From Paragorgia papillata (Eukaryota; Cnidaria; Anthozoa; Scleralcyonacea; Coralliidae): a stretch of DNA of 64,000 bases. Numbering within the stretch: the first letter of the stretch is position 1; every line of letters starts with the position of its first letter. The notes beneath the pieces are model-generated. The model was not told where the DNA came from and searched no databases. It was given only the letters and a program-made list of their open reading frames with translations. The DNA lies in NCBI GenBank assembly GCA_035771165.1, contig JAWNZC010000445.1, positions 2,585,001-2,649,000 of the forward strand, in the 5' to 3' direction. Position numbers and translations under genes: made by a program. Positions 35,190 to 45,775 of this stretch are shown piece after piece.

Positions 35190-36210
35190 TTTAATAACTG
35201 GTTGCTTTAGCTTTGATCAACTTATGTACAAGTAGAACTTTGAAGCTCATCATTGTATGCAGCATCTTGTTTCTTGTCTAAGTAGGTATGAGTTTTAAGG
35301 AATATCTCGTACTGAAATGAGTGAATACAAGATAAATTTATCTCAAAGTCATACTTATAGAGCAAAAAATACTTGTAACAGAAAACTGATAATCATTAAT
35401 GAAGATCAGAAAACAAGTTACAGTCATTTATATTGCAAAAATGCCCTTATGACTCTGGAAAGTCAGTGGGATTACTCAAAATGACAATCATAAATTTGTA
35501 ACCATTTTATACAAAAATACAACTTGTAATATCAGTAGCGTAATATTGTATACATGTACTTTCTGCTGTTTTGACTTTACCAAAATACATGATTTTTGAC
35601 AAAATTATGTAGGAATACATGTTGAATATCAATTTATTACCCAGTATTTTAAAATAATCAGCAATATAAACAAGTTTTATTTGTATAGTGCATCATGCTG
35701 TGTTGCTACCACAGAACATCTTTCTATACACAGGCTGACTAAGCAATTCAAGCCCATGTGAAAATTATAAGACAGTGTTCCTTATTATTAAGGGCTTATA
35801 TGATTATCATTTGTTAGAATTAAGTTAAACAAAATTCAACCCATTGCAAACATTTCCTAAAATATCAAAGTAATTCTTAATATGAACAAAAAACTAATCA
35901 TTACAGATCTAAACTATTAGTAGTCATAATAATTATGCACTATCAATATAATATGGAACCACTCCATATATATTAACCTACTGAATGTAAATTGCTACAT
36001 TAAAAGGTTAAAAACAAACTGTCTGCACAGTTGATTCTATAGCACAAGGCACTTTACACAAGTTATAAACTAAAGAGCAAAGTACTCAATTTTTATCTCA
36101 GATAAATATTATTTAGCAGTTGGTACCACTTAGTTTTTGAACTACACTAAAATGAAAATATATTGTTAGAGTGTTTCTAACAGATCTAGCTTATCACTTA
36201 TCAGCAAGTT
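35190..36210 (-). other. Probable Jun 3' untranslated region and flank
   Basis: AT-rich sequence directly downstream of the Jun stop. A minus-strand AATAAA lies at 35677-35682 and could be the poly(A) signal. No open frame or repeat stands out. Confidence 0.45.
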
Positions 36211-37323
36211 TTACGTTACTTGTATTGGCTGATGTTTGTTTACTAAAACCTCACAGCCACTTTTCACATGATCCATAACTTGCAGTTTCAACTCACAAAC
36301 CTGTTGTCGTAAAGTTGCTGCTATTTCACTCAGTTCACTATTTCTCGTCTTTAATTCATCCACCGTCTCTTGTAAGGTCGACTCTCGTTCCAATTTCCGT
36401 TTGCGACATTTGGAAGCAGCGACACGATTTCTGTGTTTTTTTCTCTCCGTTTTAACTATCTCTTGTTTTTGTAAGTCAATGGGGACTGTAGAAAGTCCAG
36501 AAGTGCTGGTGCTGGCACTAGCCGAACAAATACTTGCTTCAGACACATCTTGTCTCATGTTAATCGTCTTAGTGTTCGCAGTAACATCGACTGGCTCGAC
36601 CAGAAGCTCTGCTGCTGTTATGTCGTCAGTTTCATCCATTTCATCGTCGTCTGAATTACCAGGTGTACGGACTATATCAACGCAAGCTTTCGGTGAATCT
36701 AAAACTATGGTTCTTGTTCGATTCGCGTTATTTCTCAGAGACTCCAAGCCAAGGTCCTGTGATGAGATTGTCGTATAACTTGTAGATGTGTTGTTCGCCA
36801 AAGTTGTACTTGGAAACGATGTGTTACTCACAGTAGAAGTGACAGTATTAAATGGAAACAAAGCTCCGTTTAATCCGACGACTCCAGTGTCGTGTACGAT
36901 CTTCGCAATGTTGTTGTTATTGTTCGAAATTATATTGCTTAATACTGTCGAAGTAATGGCTGTATTGCTTGATGTTGAAGCTTCTTGCCGCATTTTATTG
37001 AGAGCATCTTCGAACCCACGTACATATTGTTCTTGTTGTTCTTTAACGGTGAGATCTGATGTGCCTTTCACACGTCTGTACTGTTTCGGAGTCGGCGTAG
37101 CACTTCCAGCAGTCGCTAAAATAATTCGTTCTAACTCCGGTGAATCCAGTTTCAACAATTTCAAGTCAGGAGAAGTGAGAACAACAGCATTGTTGTTGTC
37201 CTGCTTTTTGACTTTGTTCGTCAAATCAAGTTTAAGTTTTTTCTTGTCATACATTGACATCATCGAATTATCCTCGCTTCTAAACTCTCTTCTCTCGGTC
37301 TCGTAAAAGGATATAATATCCAT
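36211..37323 (-). CDS. jun: Jun AP-1 transcription factor, single exon, 370 aa
   Basis: This nuclear bZIP factor binds TRE/CRE sites as a dimer with Fos/ATF partners and is a JNK target. Residues 28-40 form a basic, leucine-containing stretch in the place of the JNK-docking delta domain. LTSPD (49-53) and LDSPELERIIL (59-69) match the Ser63/Ser73 phosphosites of vertebrate c-Jun, and TPTPK (76-80) matches Thr91/Thr93. The bZIP starts about residue 295 with NRVAASKCRKRKLE. Leucines at 317, 324, 331, 338 and 345 follow, then a conserved VMDHVKSGCEV tail. The middle is Ser/Thr/Asn-rich. The start is the first ATG of the open frame. Intronless structure is normal for Jun genes. The gene is intact. 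Confidence 0.97.
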   Translation of the reverse strand: MDIISFYETERREFRSEDNSMMSMYDKKKLKLDLTNKVKKQDNNNAVVLTSPDLKLLKLDSPELERIILATAGSATPTPKQYRRVKGTSDLTVKEQQEQYVRGFEDALNKMRQEASTSSNTAITSTVLSNIISNNNNNIAKIVHDTGVVGLNGALFPFNTVTSTVSNTSFPSTTLANNTSTSYTTISSQDLGLESLRNNANRTRTIVLDSPKACVDIVRTPGNSDDDEMDETDDITAAELLVEPVDVTANTKTINMRQDVSEASICSASASTSTSGLSTVPIDLQKQEIVKTERKKHRNRVAASKCRKRKLERESTLQETVDELKTRNSELSEIAATLRQQVCELKLQVMDHVKSGCEVLVNKHQPIQVT

Positions 37324-37437
37324 GAATTGCAGCGCACTTGCTGCTTGCCCAAACTAGCTATCGTTTTACACACGTCTTCTGTCGTGTAGCAACCGGAATA
37401 CATCGTTTTAGTTCGGAATCGGCTTAAAAAGCCCGAT

Positions 37438-37553
37438 GTATTTTTAGAAAGTGACTTACAATCGCCTGATTGGCTGATGGTTGTTGGTTTTGTAGGTGTG
37501 GTTTCTTTCAGGTTTTTCTATTGGTCCCTATAGATTGTGACGTCAATGACTCG
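37438..37553 (-). promoter_or_regulatory. Candidate Jun promoter elements
   Basis: Upstream of the Jun start (minus strand) are CTAAAAATAC at 37438-37447 (MEF2-like or TATA-like), inverted CCAAT boxes at 37469-37473 and 37520-37524, a perfect CRE TGACGTCA at 37538-37545 and TGACTCG (TRE-like) at 37547-37553. Vertebrate jun promoters also combine AP-1/CRE and MEF2 sites. Function here is inferred. Confidence 0.55.
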
Positions 37554-37559
37554 GATGAT

Positions 37560-39240
37560 CTCGACTTTCTAAACAAATTTGAGATATTGTCATGACAACA
37601 TAAATTATCATATATTAGCAAAGTTTCGGTAGGGGGTTCTCTGTTTCCCGTTTATTTGTGAATCTTGAACAATATTAAATGTTGAAGACATCGGTGTTTA
37701 CGCCATTTAAATTAACACATCATCTTGGCCATCTTCATGCTTCTTCATTCTTTTTTAACGGCATATTTGAGTATTACTCGGACATTCGATTGGGAATTTC
37801 CCAACAGCTGTCTCACCCACGTACTACGTTTCAGTTTCGGGGGAAGTTCTGAACATGAAATTTAAGTTCCGCTTTTAAAACGAAATAATAAATAATTATA
37901 GTGCAACAGTAATCTTGAAATTTACAAAGTTTTGCTTATTTTCTAATAAAAGTACATTGCAAAGAAAACTGGAACGTAAAAAGGAAACTTGGCAATCTAT
38001 TCGGAAATTAAAACTCATTGTAGATTGCAAGACGATTTCCGGGCGAGTCTGGATAATGAAAACTCAACTCCCACTACTACAGTTCATATAAAAGATACAA
38101 AGTCACCACCCGCTAACAAAAAGGAATCGAGTAGTTAGCATCGACCCAGATTTAAAAAAGGAGTTGCATTTAGTATACTACGTTGGCCATTTGGCAAACT
38201 TGGAAGGTCCGGCAGTGAAACAAATTATTTCCGATTACTTATAGTCTTATATTTGAGTCACAATATAGTTACATAATGTTAACGGTCACTGGTTTACATG
38301 CCAACGATTTATTTTTTCAACTTTTCGGTGATGGTATGCGCTTGAAATTAGACCAAGTTAAGCCGGAAGTAAAATAATGAAATTATTGTGTTTGGGGAAG
38401 GGCAGACACTGATGCTTGCGCAATATAACTGAATTTATATTTTTACACGCTTAATTTGCCATATTCTTATTAGTTCCGAACATAACTAGATAATATAACA
38501 ACCTACACAGTAAGTAACATATATAAAATGAAGTACAAGCTAACTGGACAATACATATTTAAATTGGGTTGGGACACTGCGTCATGTGCCTGGTTACATT
38601 TTATGCAAATAATTTTCCAGGAACGAGGGTCGTCTACATTACTAGTTTTGATTAAAGAAGAATAGTAGTAATAAAAGTAATTGTTTCTAGAAAGTTGTTA
38701 AATATTTTTATTTACTTTGATAGAATATTTCAGATTCGTGATTTTGTGTTGTCTTACTAGTGTATAGCAGCAATTTAATTGGATCAAGAAGAGATGGACT
38801 GGTCAAAGAATTAAGAATGGTTAGATTGAACTGAAGTTATACGGAACTATTGATCGGACAGATAACACTATATAATTAGAACGTTAGATTAATTTTGAAC
38901 ATTTATCACTTATTAGTAATTGGAGAACTTTATATAAGCCAACGCGTTTGGCCCACTTCTAGTTATGTTATCGTTATTGTTGAAGGTTAATTTGACACAA
39001 TTTGGATATATTCGCCTCCTGTGGCAAAGTTATTAGTGTCAAAGGAGAATGTAGCACTTGATAGTTCTAGGATTAGGGATTGTGATTATAAATAACTTAC
39101 GTAGTTTAACTGAGCTCATATGTTGGTGTAGATAAGCTTAAAATTCCTGAGTAGGGAGTGAGACGAGAGAAAACCTTCGAGACAGAGAGACAGTGACTGT
39201 GAGAACATCTATGTGATATTGTGATTAAACGAACGTGCAT
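37560..39240. other. Gene-free stretch, may include the 3' LTR of the BEL element
   Basis: No exon, ORF or inverted repeat was recognised. The BEL/Pao element runs on the minus strand, so its 3' LTR would be expected here. There is no second copy to define it. Confidence 0.35.
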
Positions 39241-39242
39241 GA

Positions 39243-39494
39243 TTAAACCTTTTCTTTGAGAAGTGTTGGAACGAACATATAGGCTCTTAGTCTGATTTCC
39301 AACAAATCTGTCTGATCCGTCATTAAACTTCCTGCAATTCTAAACCAAGAAATGTATACGTAACACTCTAAAGTCTTATGCGGTCTCTGCATGGCCTCAA
39401 CTGCTGCCGTTCGTTTTGGGGTGAATTCTGGGGCATCAACGTTTAGGACTTCAGTGGTCGGTTCTTTTCTCTTTCTGTCGCAGGTCAACTCTAA
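39243..39494 (-). pseudogene. BEL/Pao pol C-terminal tail
   Basis: It reads LELTCDRKRKEP, then VLNVDAPEFTPKRTAAVEA, the usual ending of BEL pol proteins. It is separated from the integrase C-terminal domain by the MITE and by a frame change. Confidence 0.7.
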
Positions 39495-39724
39495 AGGCCG
39501 AGACACACCGGACGCGAAACCGTAACGTGACGCGATTTTTGTAATTTCGGAACCGAATAAATTCGTCCCTCATGAGAAACTTGATAAAATAACAATGGCA
39601 GGATAACTTGTTGATTGTAGTGCATACAAAACCTCCAAATGTTAATTTCTAGGGTAATTTTATTCGCTTTTAAAAACTGGAAAATCGCGTCGCGTTACGG
39701 TTTCGCATCCGGTGTGTGTGGCCT
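39495..39724. mobile_element. Harbinger-like MITE with TAA target duplication
   Basis: The TIRs AGGCCGAGACACACCGGA ... and the near-exact inverse (about 45 bp) are flanked by TAA at 39492-39494 and 39725-39727. A 3 bp TWA duplication is the PIF/Harbinger signature. It interrupts the BEL pol tail. Confidence 0.8.
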
Positions 39725-39725
39725 T

Positions 39726-40148
39726 AACAGATATATAGGTGTTGTATTGCTCGCTCCAGGTTCCTGCTCGCAATTTGGCTGCTCTAACAACACCATCTCG
39801 TCCTTGGATTAGATTCTCCACCACACCCATTTTCCATTTTCCACGATTCTTTTCTTCACTCTTTATCAACACCACCTCTCCGACGTTGATATCCGCTTGC
39901 TTGCCGCCGTGTTTCAAACGATGTCGCTCTCGTAGCCCCCTCAGGTATTCGGTTGTCCAGCGTTTCCATACTGTTTCCTTACATCGCTTGAGATGTTTTG
40001 CTCGCTTTCTTAGATCTCTATCTTCGTGATGGTATGGTTCCAACTCTGGTAGTATGTTTGGTTGTTTGAAAAGGAACGTGTTTGGTGTCAGAACTGGAAA
40101 CTGGATGTCATCTTCAAGGTAACTTAGAGGTCGGTTGTTTAACGACAC
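39726..40148 (-). pseudogene. BEL/Pao integrase C-terminal domain (DUF5641-like)
   Basis: Motifs LNNRPLSYL, LTPNTFL, ETVWKRWTTEYLRGLRERH, VVLIKSEEKNRGKWKMGVV and a conserved GRDGVVRAAKLR match this domain. Frames change near its 3' end. Confidence 0.8.
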
Positions 40149-40152
40149 TTCA

Positions 40153-40743
40153 CTATGTCAAGTATGACGTCTTGAAGTTCCTCCCAAGACAGGAAACCTT
40201 TCCCAATGGATTTGTACACGGCTCTTTTGAACAACCCCACCATTCGCTCAAACTGCCCTCCCCACCAAGGAGCGCGACTGAGGTTAAACTGCCACTTGAT
40301 GTCTTGATGAGGGCTAAGAAGTTATTCAGCCGTTCGTCTGCCATCGCCTTCTTCATCCATTTCGCAGCTCCAACCAAAGTTCCCCCATTGTCGGAATAAA
40401 TCTTGACTGGTCTGCCACGTCGCGCGATGAATCTCTTGAGGCAGCTAATAAACTCAGACATTTGCATGTTTGGTAGTAACTCGAGGTACAGGCCACGGGT
40501 AACGCTGCAGACAAACAGCACCAGGTACGCTTTACTTTCTACTTTCTTTCGTTTCAGCTGGTACCTCAGAGGCCCCGCGTAATCGACTCCAACCACTTTG
40601 AATGGTGCGCTTCCGATCGTTCGGTCTCGTAATAAGTTTCCGCGCGGTGGTTTTTGTAGCGCTTTCACCTGGAATCTCTTGCATCCATAGCAGGATCTTA
40701 TTTCTTTCTTCGTATTAACCGTGGTATCCAGTAGCGGTCGCAT
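40153..40743 (-). pseudogene. BEL/Pao integrase core
   Basis: The core has the first catalytic Asp in VGVDYAGPL and the second in IYSDNGGTLVGA. An upstream CYGCKRFQ belongs to the zinc-binding region. The frame changes before the catalytic Glu, so the protein is not intact. Confidence 0.82.
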
Positions 40744-41273
40744 ATCTTCGCCATAGTTATTCCTACTCCCCCATGGAGTCAGTGTCCCGATGCACTTGTT
40801 GAACCAATTTCTTGGTGAAGGTTGAGGTGTCAGGAAGGTAGATTGGATAGTGCATGCCTAGCTGTATTCTGCCACGACACTCTACCGAACCCATCTTGAT
40901 TAGGCTGGAGGTTAAGTTGAAGCTTGTCTTCTTGATACTGCTCTCTCCGCTCTCCTTCACGCTGTGTTCGACGTTCCCAGAACTGTCTTTGTACGTCTAA
41001 CTCTTCAGTGGTCAAAGGATTCTTCTTTCTCTCTTCACTCGCTACCCGGGTGTTAAACACGAATCTCGCTATCCACACACATATTCTTAACGTTTTCCAG
41101 TGACTCCACTTCTCCAGAAGTTGTCGAACTCATATTTCTCTTGTGACACTATACCAAACAGGGTCTTGGTCGCTTTCGTTTCTGCTAGAGTAGCCTCGTT
41201 GATAGTAGTGACGATATCTTCTGGCCAGTCTTCTCGGGTATCTAACCAGCTCGGGCCTTTCCACCACGATTCC
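40744..41273 (-). pseudogene. BEL/Pao region between RNase H and integrase
   Basis: Broken frames include WWKGPSWL near 41260 and a segment with PLTTEELDVQRQFWERRTQ (40830-41078), both usual for this linker in BEL pol. Confidence 0.7.
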
Positions 41274-41494
41274 TGATCAGAGGGTCCTAAAGGGGGGGGG
41301 GAGGGGTGCAGATCCTATTTTCCCACCGTATTTTGTTACGAAATCCCATTCCCATTAACAAAATATCTTGAAATCCCAGTCCCGTCCTCAAAATTTTCTT
41401 TACCATTCCCAGTGACAATTAAAAAAATCCCATTTCCAGTGATAAAAATGAGCAAATCCCAGTTCCCATTTTACTCTTCAGGACCCTCTGATCA
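41274..41494. mobile_element. TIR element with AATCCCA-rich core, nested in BEL
   Basis: The exact 15 bp TIRs are TGATCAGAGGGTCCT and AGGACCCTCTGATCA. The core has a G10 run and about seven AATCCCANTTCCC-like words. Possible diverged target duplications (ccaccacgattcc / ccaccgtgatttcc) lie on both sides. Confidence 0.75.
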
Positions 41495-42264
41495 CCACCG
41501 TGATTTCCTCCTCTACTTGCCAGGTCTGCTGGGTTATCTTTCGTTCCGACATGACGAAAAACTGTTTGTCCCCGTTCTCGGATCTTGCGAACTCTGTTGC
41601 TCACGAACTGCTTGTATTCGCCTGGTTTCCGGATCCAATGCAGTGCGACTGTGCTATCCAGCAAACAGTACACCTGTGATACTGGGAATCCCTCCAATGC
41701 TTCTCGGACGTTGTGTGCCAGATTGACCGCCATGTGTCCCGAGACCAATTCACTCGACGGAATAGTCAAGCTTTTCTTTGCCAATCTTGCTTTCGCGGCC
41801 ACCAACCCCTTGCTAGTTCCCGAAGGTTGTTTGGCTATACGGCGTACACTGCTGCTCCCACACTCTTGCCGCTGGCATCTCCAAAGGCGTGTAGGATGAC
41901 GTCGCTGATTTTTTCTTGATACTTGGGAATAGATCTGGGCAGAGCGACCTGACTTGGCCGAGATTGTTTTCCCATCGTTTCCATCATGTTTCGTCAGCTC
42001 GTTGGACAGTTTAGCGTCCCAAGCGCGTTTCTCATCACAGGCGTCACGATACAGGACGTTTCCACCGAGCGTGATAGGCGACGCAACACCAAGTGGATCA
42101 TAAATTCGTGCCACTTTTCCTAAGATTCCCCTCGTTGTTGGTTCGGCTGGTTCACTTGGGAAGCTCACTCCAATGGTGTCTCTTTGTTTATGCCACACGA
42201 GGCCTAGCAGGCTGCTTTCTCCAGAGACTGTTCTCTCAGAACCTCTCTCACGTTTGATCCCCAC
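41495..42264 (-). pseudogene. BEL/Pao RT C-terminal part and RNase H
   Basis: LGLVWHKQRDTIGVSF, KVARIYDPLGVASPITL and the late motif KDNPADLASRGG are characteristic. The open frame stops inside the downstream MITE. Confidence 0.82.
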
Positions 42265-42673
42265 TTGTGCAGTTTAAATTTCGCTTCCTTGAAGATTTTG
42301 ATCGCTGCTTCTTTTACGTCCTTAGCTTCTTGGACTGTGGATCCTCCCGTTACAAGGTCATCCACATACATGCTTTGCTCAATTTCGCTCACAGTTTCCG
42401 GCTGCTCTGGACGGCTTTTCTCTAGGTGTTGCTGGATCACTCTCCCTAGGAGAAAAGGCGAAGGAGCAAGGCCAAACAAGCCTCTGGTGAATCTTAAGGT
42501 CTCGATGGTTTTGGATTTCAGGTCAGTGAACCAGTGGAAACGGAGGGCGTCTCGGTCTTCTTTCCTTACTCTCACTTGTAGGAAGGCTTGTTTATAAGGT
42601 CTCCTGTTACGGCAACTGGGTGGAAACGACCACGAACTAGAACATTCCAAAGACGGTTTTGGAGAGGAGGCCC
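42204..42673 (-). pseudogene. BEL/Pao reverse transcriptase, palm with YVDD
   Basis: DALRFHWFTDL, LRFTRGLFGLAPSPFLLG and SMYVDDLVTGG mark the BEL/Pao palm domain. The N-terminal part of the RT continues on the far side of the Gypsy insertion at 47022. Confidence 0.85.
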
Positions 42674-42783
42674 TGTAATAGCTACTGCATATAGTCTATG
42701 TCTGGTTAGTAACTGTCTTTAATCATCTATTACCATAACATATATATATAGCTCGGAGCATGCGTATCCTATATCATATTACA
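42674..42783 (-). repeat. Gypsy 3' LTR
   Basis: 110 bp, matching the copy at 46931-47021. The minus strand just before it reads gaaaagggaga (42784-42794), a polypurine tract. Confidence 0.85.
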
Positions 42784-42994
42784 TCTCCCTTTTCATATAA
42801 TGTTTATAGCTAGCTTACTAGTTTTACCATGGAGTTCTTTGTTTCGTGTTTTAACAGTGAACGAAGTCGATGACATATAGTCATAACATAACATATCATA
42901 AGCTAGAAAATTATTGTAATAATTGTTTCTAAAGTAACTATTTTTTTAATGTCCACAACGCTGTGGTTGTCTTACTACTCTACCGCTTAGAGTT

Positions 42995-43830
42995 CTATAT
43001 ACACCCCATCATCTCGTCGTTGTTGGGCATCATCTTGTTCGATGTCGCTCTCATCGTCTGCAAGGCTGGCACTGTTTTCCAGCCAGCGCTGGTCTTCTTT
43101 GTTAGCTGTCTTATACAAGTGTCGTCGATTTCGTCTGACAATTTGGCTGTTGGACATTCTGAGGGTATACGATCTGGGTTCTTTAGCCTAGCTTGTTCAC
43201 TATACTGTAGCACGTCGGCGATGTTTATCACCAGTTTGAAAGAAGATTCTTTGCTGTTGATAATAAGGTTTTCGTTCGTCGTCCCATGAGTCGCTGAACA
43301 GGTGAGCCAAAAACTGCGTCACGAGGCGCATTGCGGAAGTCGAGCAATGCTAGATAAGGATCTTGAGTTCTTGACCATGCATCACTTAGAGTTTTCTGGA
43401 GGAGGCGTTTTGCAGTTTGGACGGACTTTTCAGCTAGGCCATTCGACTGTGGGTAATTCGGACTGGAGGTGATGTGAGTGAACCAATATGTTACTCAAAA
43501 TCTTCTAAAAGCACCACTGGCAAATTGAGGCCCATTATCTGAGATGAAGACATCTGGAATACCATAACGGGCAAACTGAGACTTGCACTGTGTGATCACC
43601 ATGTCACTACTTGTAGTGTTTAACTTTGCTATTTCGAAGAACCCCGAGTAGTAGTCGACAAGAAGGAGGTAGTTAGCTCCGTTGAATTCGAATAAGTCAG
43701 CTGCAATGTTGGCCCATGCAGGGTCGATTAGGAACATCATGTGGTTGCAAGGGTTCTTGTGGGTGCGACTTCTCGGGTGTTCTTGACAAGTAGTGCAGCT
43801 GCTAACTATGTCATCGATATTCGAGTTCAT
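42995..43830 (-). pseudogene. Gypsy integrase, broken
   Basis: 43495-43830 encodes a zinc-binding remnant (CTTCQ), the first catalytic Asp in AADLFEFNG and the second in ISDNGPQF. The frame is then lost. C-terminal pieces without a clear frame extend to about 42995. Confidence 0.78.
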
Positions 43831-44173
43831 TCCAGGCCAGAAGAGAACGTCCCTTGCTCTTCTTCTACACCGTTTTCAATGCCAAGATGAGCTCCGTGGA
43901 TAAGTTTGAGCATTTGAGGTCTCAAAGAGGATGGGATGAGAACCTTGTCGCCTTTGAACAGTATAGACCATCATACTGTGAGATTTCATCACAATAATTT
44001 CAGTACGGTTTAGCACCAAGTGGCACTTGAGAGCGGGAGCAGGGTCAACCGTTCTGCACGGTAATGTAAGAGCTCTTGTAAATGGGGATCTTGTTTGGTT
44101 GCTTCCTGGAATTCTGTTACTTTCTATTTTGACATTGGCAACGTCTGGATCGAGTTGACTTCAAAGGCATCAT

Positions 44174-45420
44174 CTATACGTTCTCAGTGGAACTTGCGGA
44201 ACAAGCGCGAAACAAAGTGTTGGCGATCAGCATCTCTTTGCCAGGTTTGTATTCCACATGCAGTGAATATTTTTGGAGCCGCAGGATCATTTTCTGCAGT
44301 CGCTGTGGGGTCTGATACAACGGTTTTCTCAGAATCGATTCCAAAGGCTTGTGGTCAGAGTGGATTGTTACATTTTTCATACCATAAACATATTCATGGA
44401 AACGTTCACATAGCATTTCCTTTTCAATGTGAGCGTAGTTTTGCTCAGCTCGAGAGAGGGAACGTGAGGCATACGTCACTGGACGATCATCTTGCAATAG
44501 AACAGCACCGCGACAATTGGGGCTTGCGTCGACTTGAATGAGGACATCTAAAAATTGCTTGACGTCAAAATACTTTAAAACTGGGGCATTGGTGACGGCG
44601 AGTTTCAGAGTTTGGGAGCTCGATTCTTGTTCCGTTTGCCAGTGCCAAGGTACATCTTTTTCGAGAAGAGTGCGTAGAGGGCCTGCGACGTGGGAAAAGT
44701 TGGGGATAAATTTTGCGAGGTAGGTAACCATTCCCATAAAACGCTGTAAAGAAGCTCGGTCAGTGGGTTGATCCATGGAGGAGATAGCTTCAATTGTTTT
44801 AGGGTCAGGTTGTAGACCACTAGACGTGAGAGTATGTCCGATGTAGGTCACTGTGTCGAGACCAATTTCGCACTTGTCTGGATTTAGTTTGACTCCTCTT
44901 TGACGTGCACACTCCAAAGCTTGCTGAAGATGAGCATCGTGTTCTTCTTGGGTCGCTCCCCAAACAAGCAGATCATCAACTATGAGTTCGACACCTGCAT
45001 CGAGGCCATCGAATATCTGCGACATCACATTTTGAAATACTTCAGGAGCGGAGGAGAGGCCGAATGGAAGACGGTGAAAACGAAAGCGCCCAAACGGAGT
45101 ATTGAAAGTACATTTCTTTGCGCTTTCGTCGTCGAGCTGTATTTGCCAGAAACCTTGCGTGGCGTCGAGCTTTGAAAAGATCTTTGCGTTGGGCATACGC
45201 GATAGAACGTCTTCGATGGTTTTCATTGGGTAGTGTGCCCGTTCGTTGGATTGATAAGTATAATCATAGTTAATAGAGCCCACGTGGGCTCTATTAACTA
45301 TGGTATAATCAGTGACGCATCCGAGACCAGAAAAAACATCCTGATAGTCATCTAGAACTTTCTTCGTTGTGAGCGGTAAAGAGTTGTTCTGGTCCTCTTG
45401 TTGATCGATGCCGAGAACGC
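44174..45420 (-). pseudogene. Gypsy reverse transcriptase / RNase H, fingers deleted
   Basis: The palm motifs FSKLDATQGFWQIQLDD, RLPFGLSSAPEVFQ and ELIVDDLLVWG are followed by the RNase H motifs QVDASPNC and IHSDHKPLE. The usual 70-80 residues of the RT N-terminus, between the GLGC motif near 45320 and the HYP motif near 45237, are missing. A palindrome sits at that point. The first active-site residue is I instead of Y/F in xVDD. Confidence 0.85.
45260..45311. mobile_element. 37 bp palindromic insertion with 8 bp target duplication
   Basis: ATAGTTAATAGAGCCCAC is followed at once by its inverse, plus one G. GTATAATC lies on both sides. Palindrome plus one duplication is 45 bp, a multiple of three, and the pol frame reads through it without a stop. 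Confidence 0.8.
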
Positions 45421-45450
45421 GTTGGACGAGATTAAGCGTAGTGCATGTTT

Positions 45451-45699
45451 CTAATCCGAGAATATTGGGTGCTGGTTGTGAGACAACTTGAAAGACGATT
45501 GGGAAAAAACGGCCTTGATATTCACACGTAATTGTAACTTTTCCGGTTGGATTAAGCTGGCGCCACCGAACACGCGAAGTTTAACTCGCGATCGCTCCAA
45601 TGGCTGTGTCGTGATGGTTTCGTAAGTGGCGCTGGACATAACATTGCACTCGGCACCGGTATCGATTTTAAAACTCAGTCGTTTGTCGTTTGCGTGCAT
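45451..45699 (-). pseudogene. Gypsy aspartic protease
   Basis: FKIDTGAECNVMS carries the catalytic D-T-G-A motif, followed by the usual beta-strand region and a GG loop. Confidence 0.78.
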
Positions 45700-45775
45700 T
45701 TCAACAAACCATATTCTTTGCTAGAACCAAGGGTGGTGACAGTTCCAATATATAATGTCATCACTATTATCACGA

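Larger units (their letters stand above)
39243..42673 (-). mobile_element. BEL/Pao LTR retrotransposon, decayed and 5'-truncated (main part)
   Basis: Minus-strand pol pieces run in order from 47123 down to 39243, interrupted by a Gypsy insertion at 42674-47021. They encode RT, RNase H, integrase and the C-terminal domain, but the frame is broken several times. Gag, protease and the 5' LTR are missing. Two MITEs are nested in it, at 39495-39724 and 41274-41494. Confidence 0.85.

Noticed and set aside
36401..37306. Plus-strand open frames opposite Jun
   Set aside because: They are antisense shadows of the intact Jun coding sequence.
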